Source: a virus. Taken from it: a stretch of DNA of 36,584 nt. Shown here one piece after another: positions 23,136 to 28,591 of this stretch (its first letter is position 1; each line of letters starts with the position of its first letter). Both the position numbers and the translations under genes were made by a program. The DNA is taken from IMG/VR virus record IMGVR_UViG_3300042429_000585, positions 1-36,584 of that record; one strand, given 5' to 3'. The notes under the pieces were generated by a model, which was not told where the DNA came from, did not search any database, and saw nothing but the letters and a program-made list of their open reading frames with translations.

Positions 23136-23560
23136 CAGGCTAAAAGACCGTTCCACCTTAACATATTACCGACAACAGTCCAATCAACAAATGGACGTTC
23201 TGCATATTCTTTATCGTGTATTAACGGACAACCAAGTGCAGCATCATCAATATACATTTGAGCATAAGCCTTTGGGCTTGTAGTCCAAGTGTGTTGAGTT
23301 GGATTAGTTTGTATTCCGTAAAGTGGTATTTCATTTTCTTTGAACCAATTAACGGCATCGGTTAAATAGTTCCCACTTTCAAGGTGTAATTCGTTATCCT
23401 CACCAGTAGGATTAACTATATCACTTCGCATTGTGAATAAGACTAATTGGTGTCCATTTTCAACTAATGCTTTTAATACAGGAACGGCTTTTATATCCTT
23501 TCCTACTTTTGGAAATTCGTGAGTTACACACGTTCCATCAAAATCAATTGCTATTATCAT
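23135..23560 (-). CDS. HAD-superfamily phosphatase (BT0820-like), cassette gene
   Basis: 141 residues from ATG at 23560; the in-frame extension upstream starts with TTG and reads through the attC-like site. HAD motif I is AIDFDGT with the two catalytic Asp at residues 6 and 8, motif II LVLFTMRS, motif III Lys around KAYAQM, and motif IV YIDDAALG, with the C-terminal VDWTVVGNML. This is the small HAD hydrolase family typified by Bacteroides BT0820. Substrate unknown; nucleotide or sugar phosphates are possible. Lone gene of cassette 23127-23604, and its TGA overlaps the AAC core of site C. Confidence 0.88.
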   Translation of the reverse strand: MIIAIDFDGTCVTHEFPKVGKDIKAVPVLKALVENGHQLVLFTMRSDIVNPTGEDNELHLESGNYLTDAVNWFKENEIPLYGIQTNPTQHTWTTSPKAYAQMYIDDAALGCPLIHDKEYAERPFVDWTVVGNMLRWNGLLA

Positions 23561-23595
23561 ATTTTTTAAATTTAATTCGTTAAACAAAAGCCCGA

Positions 23596-23732
23596 ACGCA
23601 TAACAAGGGTTTGTAGCAATAGGGGCAGAAGTGCAAGTTTTGAGCCTTATTACTTCTATTGGGCTTTGGTGCTATATTGAACAGTAGTGCTATAAATCCC
23701 CTACTGCTACAAGCCCCGATACGTTGTGCGTA
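23596..23732 (-). repeat. attC-like site D
   Basis: Minus strand: GCATTACGCACAAC - GTATC - a 20-nt arm (23698-23717, GGGGCTTGTAGC...) - 72-nt loop - a 19-nt arm (23607-23625) - TT - GTTATGCGT. The arms pair over 19 positions with one bulged G and G-T wobbles, like the extrahelical base of integron attC sites. The GTTATGC core is a classic attC core. Confidence 0.85.
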
Positions 23733-23735
23733 ATG

Positions 23736-24062
23736 CTAAGAAACATCCTGCTCAACTTCATAATCCCGATTTAATTTAGATAATAGTTTTTGAATTGAAT
23801 CATCTGGAAGTTTTTCAAAAAGTCGTTCAATTAACGAACTACTATCAAATTCACGTTCTCTATAATCAATCAAATCGTCTAATACTCTAACAATTTGTTC
23901 AATTACATCTGTGTTTATATCTCTTTTAGGTGGTTTTGAAAAATCATTTTTCCCATTCTCTAATTTTGGATATATGCGTTCTTCTATATCTTCCTCTACA
24001 TTTACATTTTCAGCTTTGAAAACTAAATAATAGCCATAATTTCTTTTTACTGATATTTCCAT
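23736..24062 (-). CDS. Unknown protein (108 aa), cassette gene
   Basis: Start ATG at 24062. A longer reading to 24200 would translate the attC-like site E hairpin and is rejected. N-terminal beta strands (MEISVKRNYGYYLVFKAEN) and a helical C-terminus with IEQIVRVLDDLIDYREREFD and IERLFEKLPDDSIQKLLSKL. Acidic overall. No family recognised. Cassette 23723-24092; 30 nt leader after the GTT core. Confidence 0.75.
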   Translation of the reverse strand: MEISVKRNYGYYLVFKAENVNVEEDIEERIYPKLENGKNDFSKPPKRDINTDVIEQIVRVLDDLIDYREREFDSSSLIERLFEKLPDDSIQKLLSKLNRDYEVEQDVS

Positions 24063-24082
24063 TGTTTTGATTATTAAAGCAC

Positions 24083-24222
24083 TACGCACAACATGCAATA
24101 TAAAACATGCTGGGTTTCGTGCGGTTATTATTCTTTTTCTCTCGTTTCTAAGTTCGTGCTGTTCGATAGTTTCGTGCTTCGTAATCCAGCACGATTTCAT
24201 ATTGCCATCCGTTAGTACTAAC
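24083..24222 (-). repeat. attC-like site E
   Basis: Minus strand: GTTAGTACTAAC - GGATG - arm at 24186-24205 (GCAATATGAAATCG...) - 72-nt loop - arm at 24095-24113 (...TTTTATATTGC) - AT - GTTGTGCGTA. Arms pair over 19 positions with one bulged base. The AAC side merges into the 43-bp mini-cassette next to it. Confidence 0.8.
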
Positions 24223-24253
24223 CCTAAACGGGTCGCTATCGCTTACTACTAAC
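24211..24253 (-). repeat. Gene-less mini-cassette 2
   Basis: 43 bp between the AAC core of site E and the GTT core of site F. It starts GTTAGTAGTAA and ends TTAGTACTAAC (10 of 11 complementary), enclosing GCGATAGCGACC and TTTAGG. A close copy lies at 24984-25023. Confidence 0.7.
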
Positions 24254-24574
24254 CCACGATAGGCAATATAAAAAGAAAACTTTAAGAGTTCGCTTCGTCT
24301 ATAATCTGCTCTATCAAATCTTCAAATTCGTGTTCTAAACTTTCACAATGTTCACAGTCACATTCTCCATTAAATCTGAAACTTTCTACAGTTTCTACAA
24401 TACAACCTTGTGCCTTATAATAAGCAATTTGTAATTTAGTTTCTGCATCTAAAAAATCTTCATTTATACCTGTGAAAATCCTTCCATTTTTACAACTTAT
24501 CGTTATCATCTTTTCGTCTTTAATTTACATTAGTGTTTTCTTTTTCCATCGCCTATCGCTGTCCGTTAGTAGGC
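24243..24574 (-). repeat. attC-like site F, arms flanking a gene
   Basis: 5' part at 24548-24574: GCCTACTAAC - GGACA - arm GCGATAGGCGAT. 3' part at 24243-24267: arm ATTGCCTATCGT - GG - GTTAGTAGTAA. The arms pair over 12 positions (wobbles allowed), but the whole 24282-24509 gene lies between them, in the place of the usual hairpin loop. Confidence 0.65.
24282..24509 (-). CDS. Small acidic Cys-rich protein (75 aa), inside site F arms
   Basis: Starts MITISCKNGRIFTGINEDF, has a CDCEHC cluster at about 51-56 (ECDCEHCESLEHEFEDL) that could bind zinc, and ends in an acidic helix (LIEQIIDEANS). No family recognised. It has 36 nt of leader after the hairpin arm and no promoter of its own. Confidence 0.7.
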   Translation of the reverse strand: MITISCKNGRIFTGINEDFLDAETKLQIAYYKAQGCIVETVESFRFNGECDCEHCESLEHEFEDLIEQIIDEANS

Positions 24575-24892
24575 ATTTGGAACGTACTCATCCAAATCTT
24601 CATTATTCCAATCCCAATAAAATACTTCCCAATAACCATTCAATGAGTATCCCATATCTCTATATAACTTTCTATACACTTCTGAATTTTTGTCGTAACC
24701 TAAACACTTTAAAAGAGGACATAAATCATTTAAAGAAATATTTTTAAGAAAGTGTTGTACATCTTTGTTTTCTTTCCACCTTAAAATTCCATTTTCATCT
24801 TCAATAATTATATGATTATGATGAGTTTCTTTGTCTAAAATTAACCTATAATTTTCAACTGTAATTTCTTCTCTATTTACTTCTTTTAACAT
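24566..24892 (-). CDS. Unknown protein (108 aa), cassette gene
   Basis: N-terminal part with strands (EITVENYRLILDKETHHNH) and an alpha/beta C-terminus with many aromatics (YRKLYRDMGYSLNGYWEVFY, then WDWNNEDLDEYVP). Isoelectric character acidic. No family recognised. Occupies cassette 24565-24932, with its TAA stop inside the AAC core of site F and the start 31 nt after the GTT core of site G. Confidence 0.75.
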   Translation of the reverse strand: MLKEVNREEITVENYRLILDKETHHNHIIIEDENGILRWKENKDVQHFLKNISLNDLCPLLKCLGYDKNSEVYRKLYRDMGYSLNGYWEVFYWDWNNEDLDEYVPNAY

Positions 24893-24922
24893 ATACTTTT
24901 AAATTTACTGTGTGAATAAAAC

Positions 24923-24994
24923 GCCTACTAACAGCACCTATACGCAATTACGTACTTTGTTTAGGTGCGTATAGTTGCAAAACGTTAGTAGTAA
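24923..24994 (-). repeat. attC-like site G
   Basis: Minus strand: TTACTACTAAC - GTTTT - arm GCAACTATACGC - 21-nt loop - arm GCGTATAGGTGC - T - GTTAGTAGGC. Stem pairs at 11 of 12 positions. The GTT side is perfectly complementary (10 bases) to the AAC side of site F. Confidence 0.85.
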
Positions 24995-25023
24995 CCTAAA
25001 GGTCGCTATCGCTTACTACTAAC
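24984..25023 (-). repeat. Gene-less mini-cassette 1
   Basis: 40 bp, GTTAGTAGTAA ... TTACTACTAAC with perfectly complementary 11-nt ends around GCGATAGCGACC-TTTAGG. Near-copy of 24211-24253. Confidence 0.7.
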
Positions 25024-25368
25024 ACACGATAAGCAATATAATTAAGGCTTAGATGGTGCTTCGATTAAAGCAAAATGAGTAACTCTACATAAATCGCCTT
25101 CTAAATCATATCCTTCATAAAATCCATTTTCATTAAAATCAAATGTAGTTCTATGAGTTAATGGATAAATATCTATATGACTTTCTTTATAATGAATAGC
25201 TCTTTGAAATCTACTACACTCTTCATCATTTAAGTTATGTTGCCAAATTAATATATTTCCTTTAGGTTGAATTTTGTCTATTTCTCTAATATCAATCCAA
25301 TTCATCTTTTCTAATTTTTAGTTACTTAATCGCCTTAATTACATCGCCTATCGCTGTCCGTTATTTTA
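25013..25368 (-). repeat. attC-like site H, arms flanking a gene
   Basis: 5' part at 25343-25368: TAAAATAAC - GGACA - arm GCGATAGGCGAT. 3' part at 25013-25037: arm ATTGCTTATCGT - GT - GTTAGTAGTAA. Arms pair over 12 positions with wobbles; gene 25042-25305 lies between them. Both parts closely match site F. This is the upstream end of the array. Confidence 0.65.
25042..25305 (-). CDS. DUF551-like protein (87 aa), inside site H arms
   Basis: Starts MNWIDIREIDKIQPKGNILI and ends CRVTHFALIEAPSKP, which recalls the W-I-x-V-x-x-x-x-P-x-x-G ... V-T-H-W-x-P-L-P-E-P-P layout of DUF551 phage proteins (moderate confidence). Beta-rich with aromatic residues in the middle. Function unknown. Leader of 37 nt after the hairpin arm. 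Confidence 0.7.
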   Translation of the reverse strand: MNWIDIREIDKIQPKGNILIWQHNLNDEECSRFQRAIHYKESHIDIYPLTHRTTFDFNENGFYEGYDLEGDLCRVTHFALIEAPSKP

Positions 25369-25684
25369 TAACTTTAACTTTTACATAAATTACTCCTGTT
25401 TTTAATTCTGCTATTCGTTTAAACGCACCTTTCGACAAATCGATTGTATACTTAGACATTGCTCCTTTGTCATTAATTCGTACAATAACACTCTTTCCGT
25501 TTTCTTTATTCGTTACCTTCAATTTAGTGCCTATTGGAAAATGATTACTCGCAGCTGTCATTTTATTCATATCAAACTTTTCTCCAGAAAATGTAACTTG
25601 GTCATTGAATTCCTCACCATACCAAGTAGCATTGAAAGTAAAGGACGTTAGAAACAACGCCCCTATTAAGATTAATTTTTTCAT
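25361..25684 (-). CDS. Secreted RlpA-like double-psi beta-barrel protein
   Basis: 107 residues. Signal peptide MKKLILIGALFLTSFTFNA, with no lipobox Cys, then ATWYGEEFNDQVTFSGEKFD - MTAASNHFPIGTKLKVTN - SVIVRINDKGAMSKYTIDLS - AFKRIAELKTGVIYVKV, the RlpA/DPBB pattern including the conserved Asp of RINDKG. RlpA-type proteins bind or cleave peptidoglycan denuded of stem peptides; whether this one is active is unclear. Its stop codon is part of the AAC core of site H. Periplasmic location inferred. Confidence 0.85.
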   Translation of the reverse strand: MKKLILIGALFLTSFTFNATWYGEEFNDQVTFSGEKFDMNKMTAASNHFPIGTKLKVTNKENGKSVIVRINDKGAMSKYTIDLSKGAFKRIAELKTGVIYVKVKVIK

Positions 25685-25875
25685 AATAATGATTTATCTA
25701 AGTGAATAATTTTTAATGTTGCTTCGTCAATAGTTGCAACATAACGAACTTCTTTATTTTCGTTTAAAACTTGAATAGCGTGTGTAAAATGTTCATTATG
25801 TCCTTTGTAAAATATATAATTACCTTTTACTTTCTCGCCTGTTCTTATTTCTGTTGCTTCAAATAATACTCTCAT
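25681..25875 (-). CDS. Hypothetical protein (64 aa)
   Basis: Beta-rich (MRVLFEATEIRTGEKVKGNY, VRYVATIDEATLKIIHLDK), joined by 4-nt overlaps to both neighbours. No family recognised. Confidence 0.6.
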   Translation of the reverse strand: MRVLFEATEIRTGEKVKGNYIFYKGHNEHFTHAIQVLNENKEVRYVATIDEATLKIIHLDKSLL

Positions 25876-26102
25876 AATTTTTCTAATTCTTGTTTTACTC
25901 GTTCATAAAATTCAGCTTCATCCCAAAGGCTTTCATCATGACTACAACCTAAATTTAAATCAAGTATTTCATCAACTGCAATTATTGCACATTGTTTGGC
26001 TATATTTTTTCTTACTACTCTATTTAAAACTGACTTTATTTCTTCAAGTCCTTTCATTGAATATTTATAATATAATTCTTCTGCTTTTTCTTCCGGTGTC
26101 AT
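25872..26102 (-). CDS. AKQCAIIAVDE small protein, paralogue 3
   Basis: 76 residues: EEKAEELYYKY at the start, AKQCAIIAVDEILDLN in the middle and FYERVKQELEKL at the end. Third copy of the family, with the same 24-base identical block (25969-25992). Located just upstream of the cassette array, whereas the other two copies lie downstream of it. Confidence 0.7.
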   Translation of the reverse strand: MTPEEKAEELYYKYSMKGLEEIKSVLNRVVRKNIAKQCAIIAVDEILDLNLGCSHDESLWDEAEFYERVKQELEKL

Positions 26103-26587
26103 TTGATTTGAAGATTTATGTTTTCTACTATTCTACACCCTATAACTTCTTGACCTTGCTCAATTGCTTTTTTTATTTCCATTTTATTAGGCTCTCTTTG
26201 AATTGTAATTTTAGTATAATCTTTAGGTAAATCATCAATATCACAATTAATAACGACCTTTTTTGATTTTCTTGTGCTGAACTTCAAAAATCCTGCTTCA
26301 AAATTACCAAACAAATTAACTGCATTCAAAAGGTTGTTTTTTAATCGTAGTATAAGATTATCATTTTGCTTTTTTAATGCCTGTAATCGCTTTATTTCAT
26401 CATCTATACGTGTGTTAAATGATTCTCTTTGCTTAATCACTTCTACATACGCTATTGACTTTACCTCTAATTCGTTTTTATTGATCTCTAAGGCACTTTC
26501 TAACTCCAGAGTTAATTCTCCCTCTAATGATTCTATTTGACTTATTAGGTCGTAATAATCATTGTTTATCTGATATAGTGTTTTCAT
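26099..26587 (-). CDS. Gp157-like phage protein
   Basis: 162 residues. A long N-terminal coiled coil (about 1-100) is followed by FSTRKSKKVVINCDIDDLPKD and then EPNKMEIKKAIEQGQEVIGC, the signature of siphovirus Gp157 (Sipho_Gp157). Gp157 proteins typically lie beside ERF/SSB genes, as here. Role in replication/recombination is presumed but unproven. Confidence 0.88.
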   Translation of the reverse strand: MKTLYQINNDYYDLISQIESLEGELTLELESALEINKNELEVKSIAYVEVIKQRESFNTRIDDEIKRLQALKKQNDNLILRLKNNLLNAVNLFGNFEAGFLKFSTRKSKKVVINCDIDDLPKDYTKITIQREPNKMEIKKAIEQGQEVIGCRIVENINLQIK

Positions 26588-26711
26588 CTTCTTTTTGCTT
26601 TTTGTTTTTTTTCTCTTTTTGTTCTTGATACCATTCCAAATAACTCAACATTTCTTCGTGTTCAATTTCGCTTTGGTCTGGTGTTCTGTAAAAATCATAT
26701 ACTCTGCTCAT
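26559..26711 (-). CDS. Small charged protein (50 aa)
   Basis: ATG at 26711, overlapping the ERF gene by 17 nt and Gp157 by 29 nt: MSRVYDFYRTPDQSEIEHEE ... NKKQKEDENTISDKQ. Middle is acidic/aromatic, then a Lys-rich stretch. Fills an otherwise non-coding gap with good coupling, but the Lys-rich part partly reflects the A-rich leader of the next gene. No family recognised. Confidence 0.45.
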   Translation of the reverse strand: MSRVYDFYRTPDQSEIEHEEMLSYLEWYQEQKEKKNKKQKEDENTISDKQ

Positions 26712-27225
26712 TTATTAAGGCTTTAATTATCTCTTCTATTTCAAGAATTTGTTGTGGTGTAAATTCAAATTTTTCTTTAAGTTTTAAATATAAATCAACT
26801 TCACCATTAATAATACGTTCAACCGCTTTATTAAATTGTTGCTCTGAAATCAGTTGTTTTTTAGATTTAATGTTTTGAGACGCGTTGTTTCCATCATCAT
26901 CTATTACCTCTAAACTTAAAGCACTTTGTAGACTGTAACGTCTGTAATAAGTTATTTGGCTTCCTCTTTGTTGTGGGTTTAAACTTCCATCTAAATCTAA
27001 AATACTTTCTATTTTTTCTCCACTTTCAACGTCAATTATTTGTGTTACTACTCTATTATTAATTATAGGTTGTAATAATAATAATCCGTTTTCTAAAAGA
27101 ACAGGTTCAACAACTTCTAATAAGTTATTAATATCTGCATAGGTATTTTTAAAATGACCATTTTTCATAGTCTTTTTTATTTTACCCATTTCTTTCTTTG
27201 CTTTTGCTAATTTTCCGTAAATCAT
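26695..27225 (-). CDS. ERF-family ssDNA annealing protein
   Basis: 176 residues. The hallmark is SQITYYRRYSLQSALSLEVI-DDDGNNAS near residue 90-115, preceded by YADINNLLEVVEPVLLENGL, as in Erf/Sak-like single-strand annealing recombinases. The C-terminal part is helical (Q-rich then FEFTPQQILEIEEIIKALIN). Together with DUF3127, Gp157 and NinG it makes up the phage recombination module. A little shorter than P22 Erf. Confidence 0.88.
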   Translation of the reverse strand: MIYGKLAKAKKEMGKIKKTMKNGHFKNTYADINNLLEVVEPVLLENGLLLLQPIINNRVVTQIIDVESGEKIESILDLDGSLNPQQRGSQITYYRRYSLQSALSLEVIDDDGNNASQNIKSKKQLISEQQFNKAVERIINGEVDLYLKLKEKFEFTPQQILEIEEIIKALINEQSI

Positions 27226-27226
27226 T

Positions 27227-27427
27227 TTATTTTGCTTTTAATAGTTCTATAATTTGTTCATCACTTAACTGAGCAAATAACTCAATCATTTTGTTTGTGT
27301 AAAAAGGCTTACGTTCTGAATAACCTTTTACATAGTTAGCAATCTTTTTAAAGCGTTTAATCTCTTCATTTGACTGCTCGGATAACTTCATTGTGATACC
27401 CTTAAATTTCGTCTCTAAATCTTTCAT
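27227..27427 (-). CDS. Hypothetical protein (66 aa)
   Basis: Helical and basic (MKLSEQSNEEIKRFKKIANY) with C-terminal helix LFAQLSDEQIIELLKAK. Overlaps the preceding gene by 26 nt, so a start at the internal Met (MKLSEQS) is possible. No family recognised. Confidence 0.55.
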   Translation of the reverse strand: MKDLETKFKGITMKLSEQSNEEIKRFKKIANYVKGYSERKPFYTNKMIELFAQLSDEQIIELLKAK

Positions 27428-27665
27428 AAATTAATTCTTGTTGATTGTTACTAAATGTTCCAAGTTGAAGATAATTCTCGGTGATATCCCCTATCTGTTC
27501 AACTTTACCTTTTAAGGTTATTTCTATTACAAAAGGCCTGTAATCTACTAATACAGATACCCATAGTTTTTTGTAACCAAATGAAGCCTGATATTTATCT
27601 GTTACTTCATAGTTACCAAGAGCAATTTGCTCTTTAAAATGGTTTTGAATGCTCTCTAAATTCAT
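27402..27665 (-). CDS. Hypothetical protein (87 aa)
   Basis: Alpha/beta, with strands in YKKLWVSVLVDYRPFVIEIT. It is the first coding gene after the tRNA-like gene and promoter at 27.8 kb, with an A-rich leader AACAAAAAGCAAATG. No family recognised. Confidence 0.6.
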   Translation of the reverse strand: MNLESIQNHFKEQIALGNYEVTDKYQASFGYKKLWVSVLVDYRPFVIEITLKGKVEQIGDITENYLQLGTFSNNQQELIYERFRDEI

Positions 27666-27686
27666 TTGCTTTTTGTTTTTAATTAG

Positions 27687-27760
27687 TGGTTGTGATAGGA
27701 CTCGAACCTATGCTCTCCAGCGTTTACATACAGAGGTGCTTCCAGCTACACCACACAACC
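27687..27760 (-). tRNA. tRNA-like gene, aberrant anticodon arm, isotype undetermined
   Basis: 74 nt. Acceptor stem GGTTGTG/CACAACC is perfect, D-arm GTGT-AGCTGGAA-GCAC contains the GG, and the T-arm ATAGG-TTCGAGT-CCTAT is perfect; discriminator A, CCA not encoded. The anticodon arm (27715-27735) pairs only as CTCTG/TGGAG around an 11-nt loop TATGTAAACGC, or with a bulge around ATGTAAAC. A T33-GTA-A reading would mean Tyr, but bacterial tRNA-Tyr is class II, so I leave the isotype open. Functional tRNA, decayed tRNA or decoy are all possible. Confidence 0.75.
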
Positions 27761-27766
27761 TATTTT

Positions 27767-27784
27767 CCGATATGTCAAAGAACT
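27767..27784 (-). promoter_or_regulatory. boxA-like antitermination element in tRNA leader
   Basis: Minus strand AGTTCTTTGACATATCGG lies between the -7 box at 27794 and the tRNA-like gene. GTTCTTTGACATAT resembles boxA of Bacteroidetes rRNA/tRNA leaders, the Nus-factor entry site. Confidence 0.6.
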
Positions 27785-27793
27785 TTCGTTTTA

Positions 27794-27801
27794 CAAATAT
27801 A
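27794..27801 (-). promoter_or_regulatory. Promoter -7 box before tRNA-like gene
   Basis: Perfect TATATTTG in the 74-bp gap between ninG and the tRNA-like gene, followed by the boxA-like leader. The region upstream is very AT-rich; no clear -33 TTG. Confidence 0.65.
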
Positions 27802-27834
27802 GTTAAAATATTTAATTAAATAACTTTTTTGTAA

Positions 27835-28380
27835 TTATTTTATCATTTTATTTAATCTTTTATATTTCTCTGCTATTTCTTTGACTTCATCGATACTGAA
27901 TTTTCTTGTTTCGTTTGCTATTTGATCAAGTTTTTCAAGTCTTTCAATACCTATTCTATTAATTAAACCTTTTCGGTATTCAATAAGATTGCCACTTAAA
28001 TACTGGTTACACGTAATGCAGCTGCTATGCACGTTATCTTCATTAAATCGAACGTTCCAATGGTTGTTGGCGTTATAGTAGTGAGAAGCATTTACACGCC
28101 CTTTAATTGGTTTAAAACAACTAATACAGTCTTTTCCTTTATCTCTAAGATTAATGTAACTGTTGAATATAGATTGAGCAATTTTAATATAGTCCTGCAA
28201 AGTCATCAAGTCGCTTTTCATCTTAGCCTTTCTTTTTTGCCAGTCTTTCTTTTCTTTCTTTTCGTTTAGTTCCTTAGCGTAAATTAGTGAACAATGGTAA
28301 TTACAGACTACTTGAGTGCTTCTAAATGGTGTAAATTTAGTTTCACAAACTCGACAAACTTTATCTTTTAATGGCTTCAC
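27835..28380 (-). CDS. ninG: NinG-like recombination nuclease
   Basis: 181 residues, GTG start. Zinc-finger N-terminus (KVCRVCETKFTPF ... VVCNYHCSLIYAKEL), a Lys-rich linker and the NinG core DCISCFKPIKGRVNASHYYN with NVHSSCITCNQYLSGNLIEY giving a His/Cys metal centre as in HNH-like enzymes. NinG/Rap of lambda is a structure-specific nuclease acting on Holliday junctions and D-loops. It lies beside the ERF genes and overlaps the upstream small gene by 20 nt. Confidence 0.9.
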   Translation of the reverse strand: MKPLKDKVCRVCETKFTPFRSTQVVCNYHCSLIYAKELNEKKEKKDWQKRKAKMKSDLMTLQDYIKIAQSIFNSYINLRDKGKDCISCFKPIKGRVNASHYYNANNHWNVRFNEDNVHSSCITCNQYLSGNLIEYRKGLINRIGIERLEKLDQIANETRKFSIDEVKEIAEKYKRLNKMIK

Positions 28381-28591
28381 AATAATTCTCGTTTATATCA
28401 TAATTTTTTTCGAGTAACATCTGGTCCAACAAACAAATGATCTCATCTAATTGCTCTGCATCTATTAATGTGTAAGATTCAAAGTTATATTTTGTTTTTA
28501 TATGCCAGTTAATATCTAATTGATCTACTTCATATATCTGAGATACTTTTGGGATTAACACGCCTTTAATAAATCGTATTCTTTTTTTCAT
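28361..28591 (-). CDS. Hypothetical protein (76 aa)
   Basis: Basic N-terminus (KKRIRFIKGVLIPKVSQIYE) and a helical C-terminus (LDEIICLLDQMLLEKNYDIN). Coupled by 4 nt to the methyltransferase gene. No family recognised. Confidence 0.6.
   Translation of the reverse strand: MKKRIRFIKGVLIPKVSQIYEVDQLDINWHIKTKYNFESYTLIDAEQLDEIICLLDQMLLEKNYDINENYCEAIKR

Larger units (their letters stand above)
21744..25368 (-). mobile_element. Integron-like gene-cassette array without integrase
   Basis: Seven genes in one orientation are separated by hairpin sites A-H. Reading the minus strand, sites share an AAC core, exactly 5 nt, then a hairpin arm, and on the other side the second arm, 1-2 nt and a GTT core. 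For each gene cassette the GTT end and the AAC end are complementary over 9-15 bases, and the complementary pair differs from cassette to cassette, as in integron cassettes. Several stop codons lie inside the AAC core. No recombinase gene is present anywhere in the genome, so it is comparable to a CALIN (attC cluster lacking an integron integrase). Transcription must come from upstream phage promoters. Confidence 0.75.

Noticed and set aside
24063-24200. N-terminal extension of the 108-aa cassette gene (MKSCWITKHE...)
   Set aside because: The extension translates the hairpin of attC-like site E and its sequence is explained by the arms and loop; the ATG at 24062 has a normal leader.
22535-25368. 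Hairpins between cassette genes as simple Rho-independent terminators
   Set aside because: They lack U-tracts, share fixed AAC-N5 and GTT cores, and their ends pair across whole genes, which terminators would not do.
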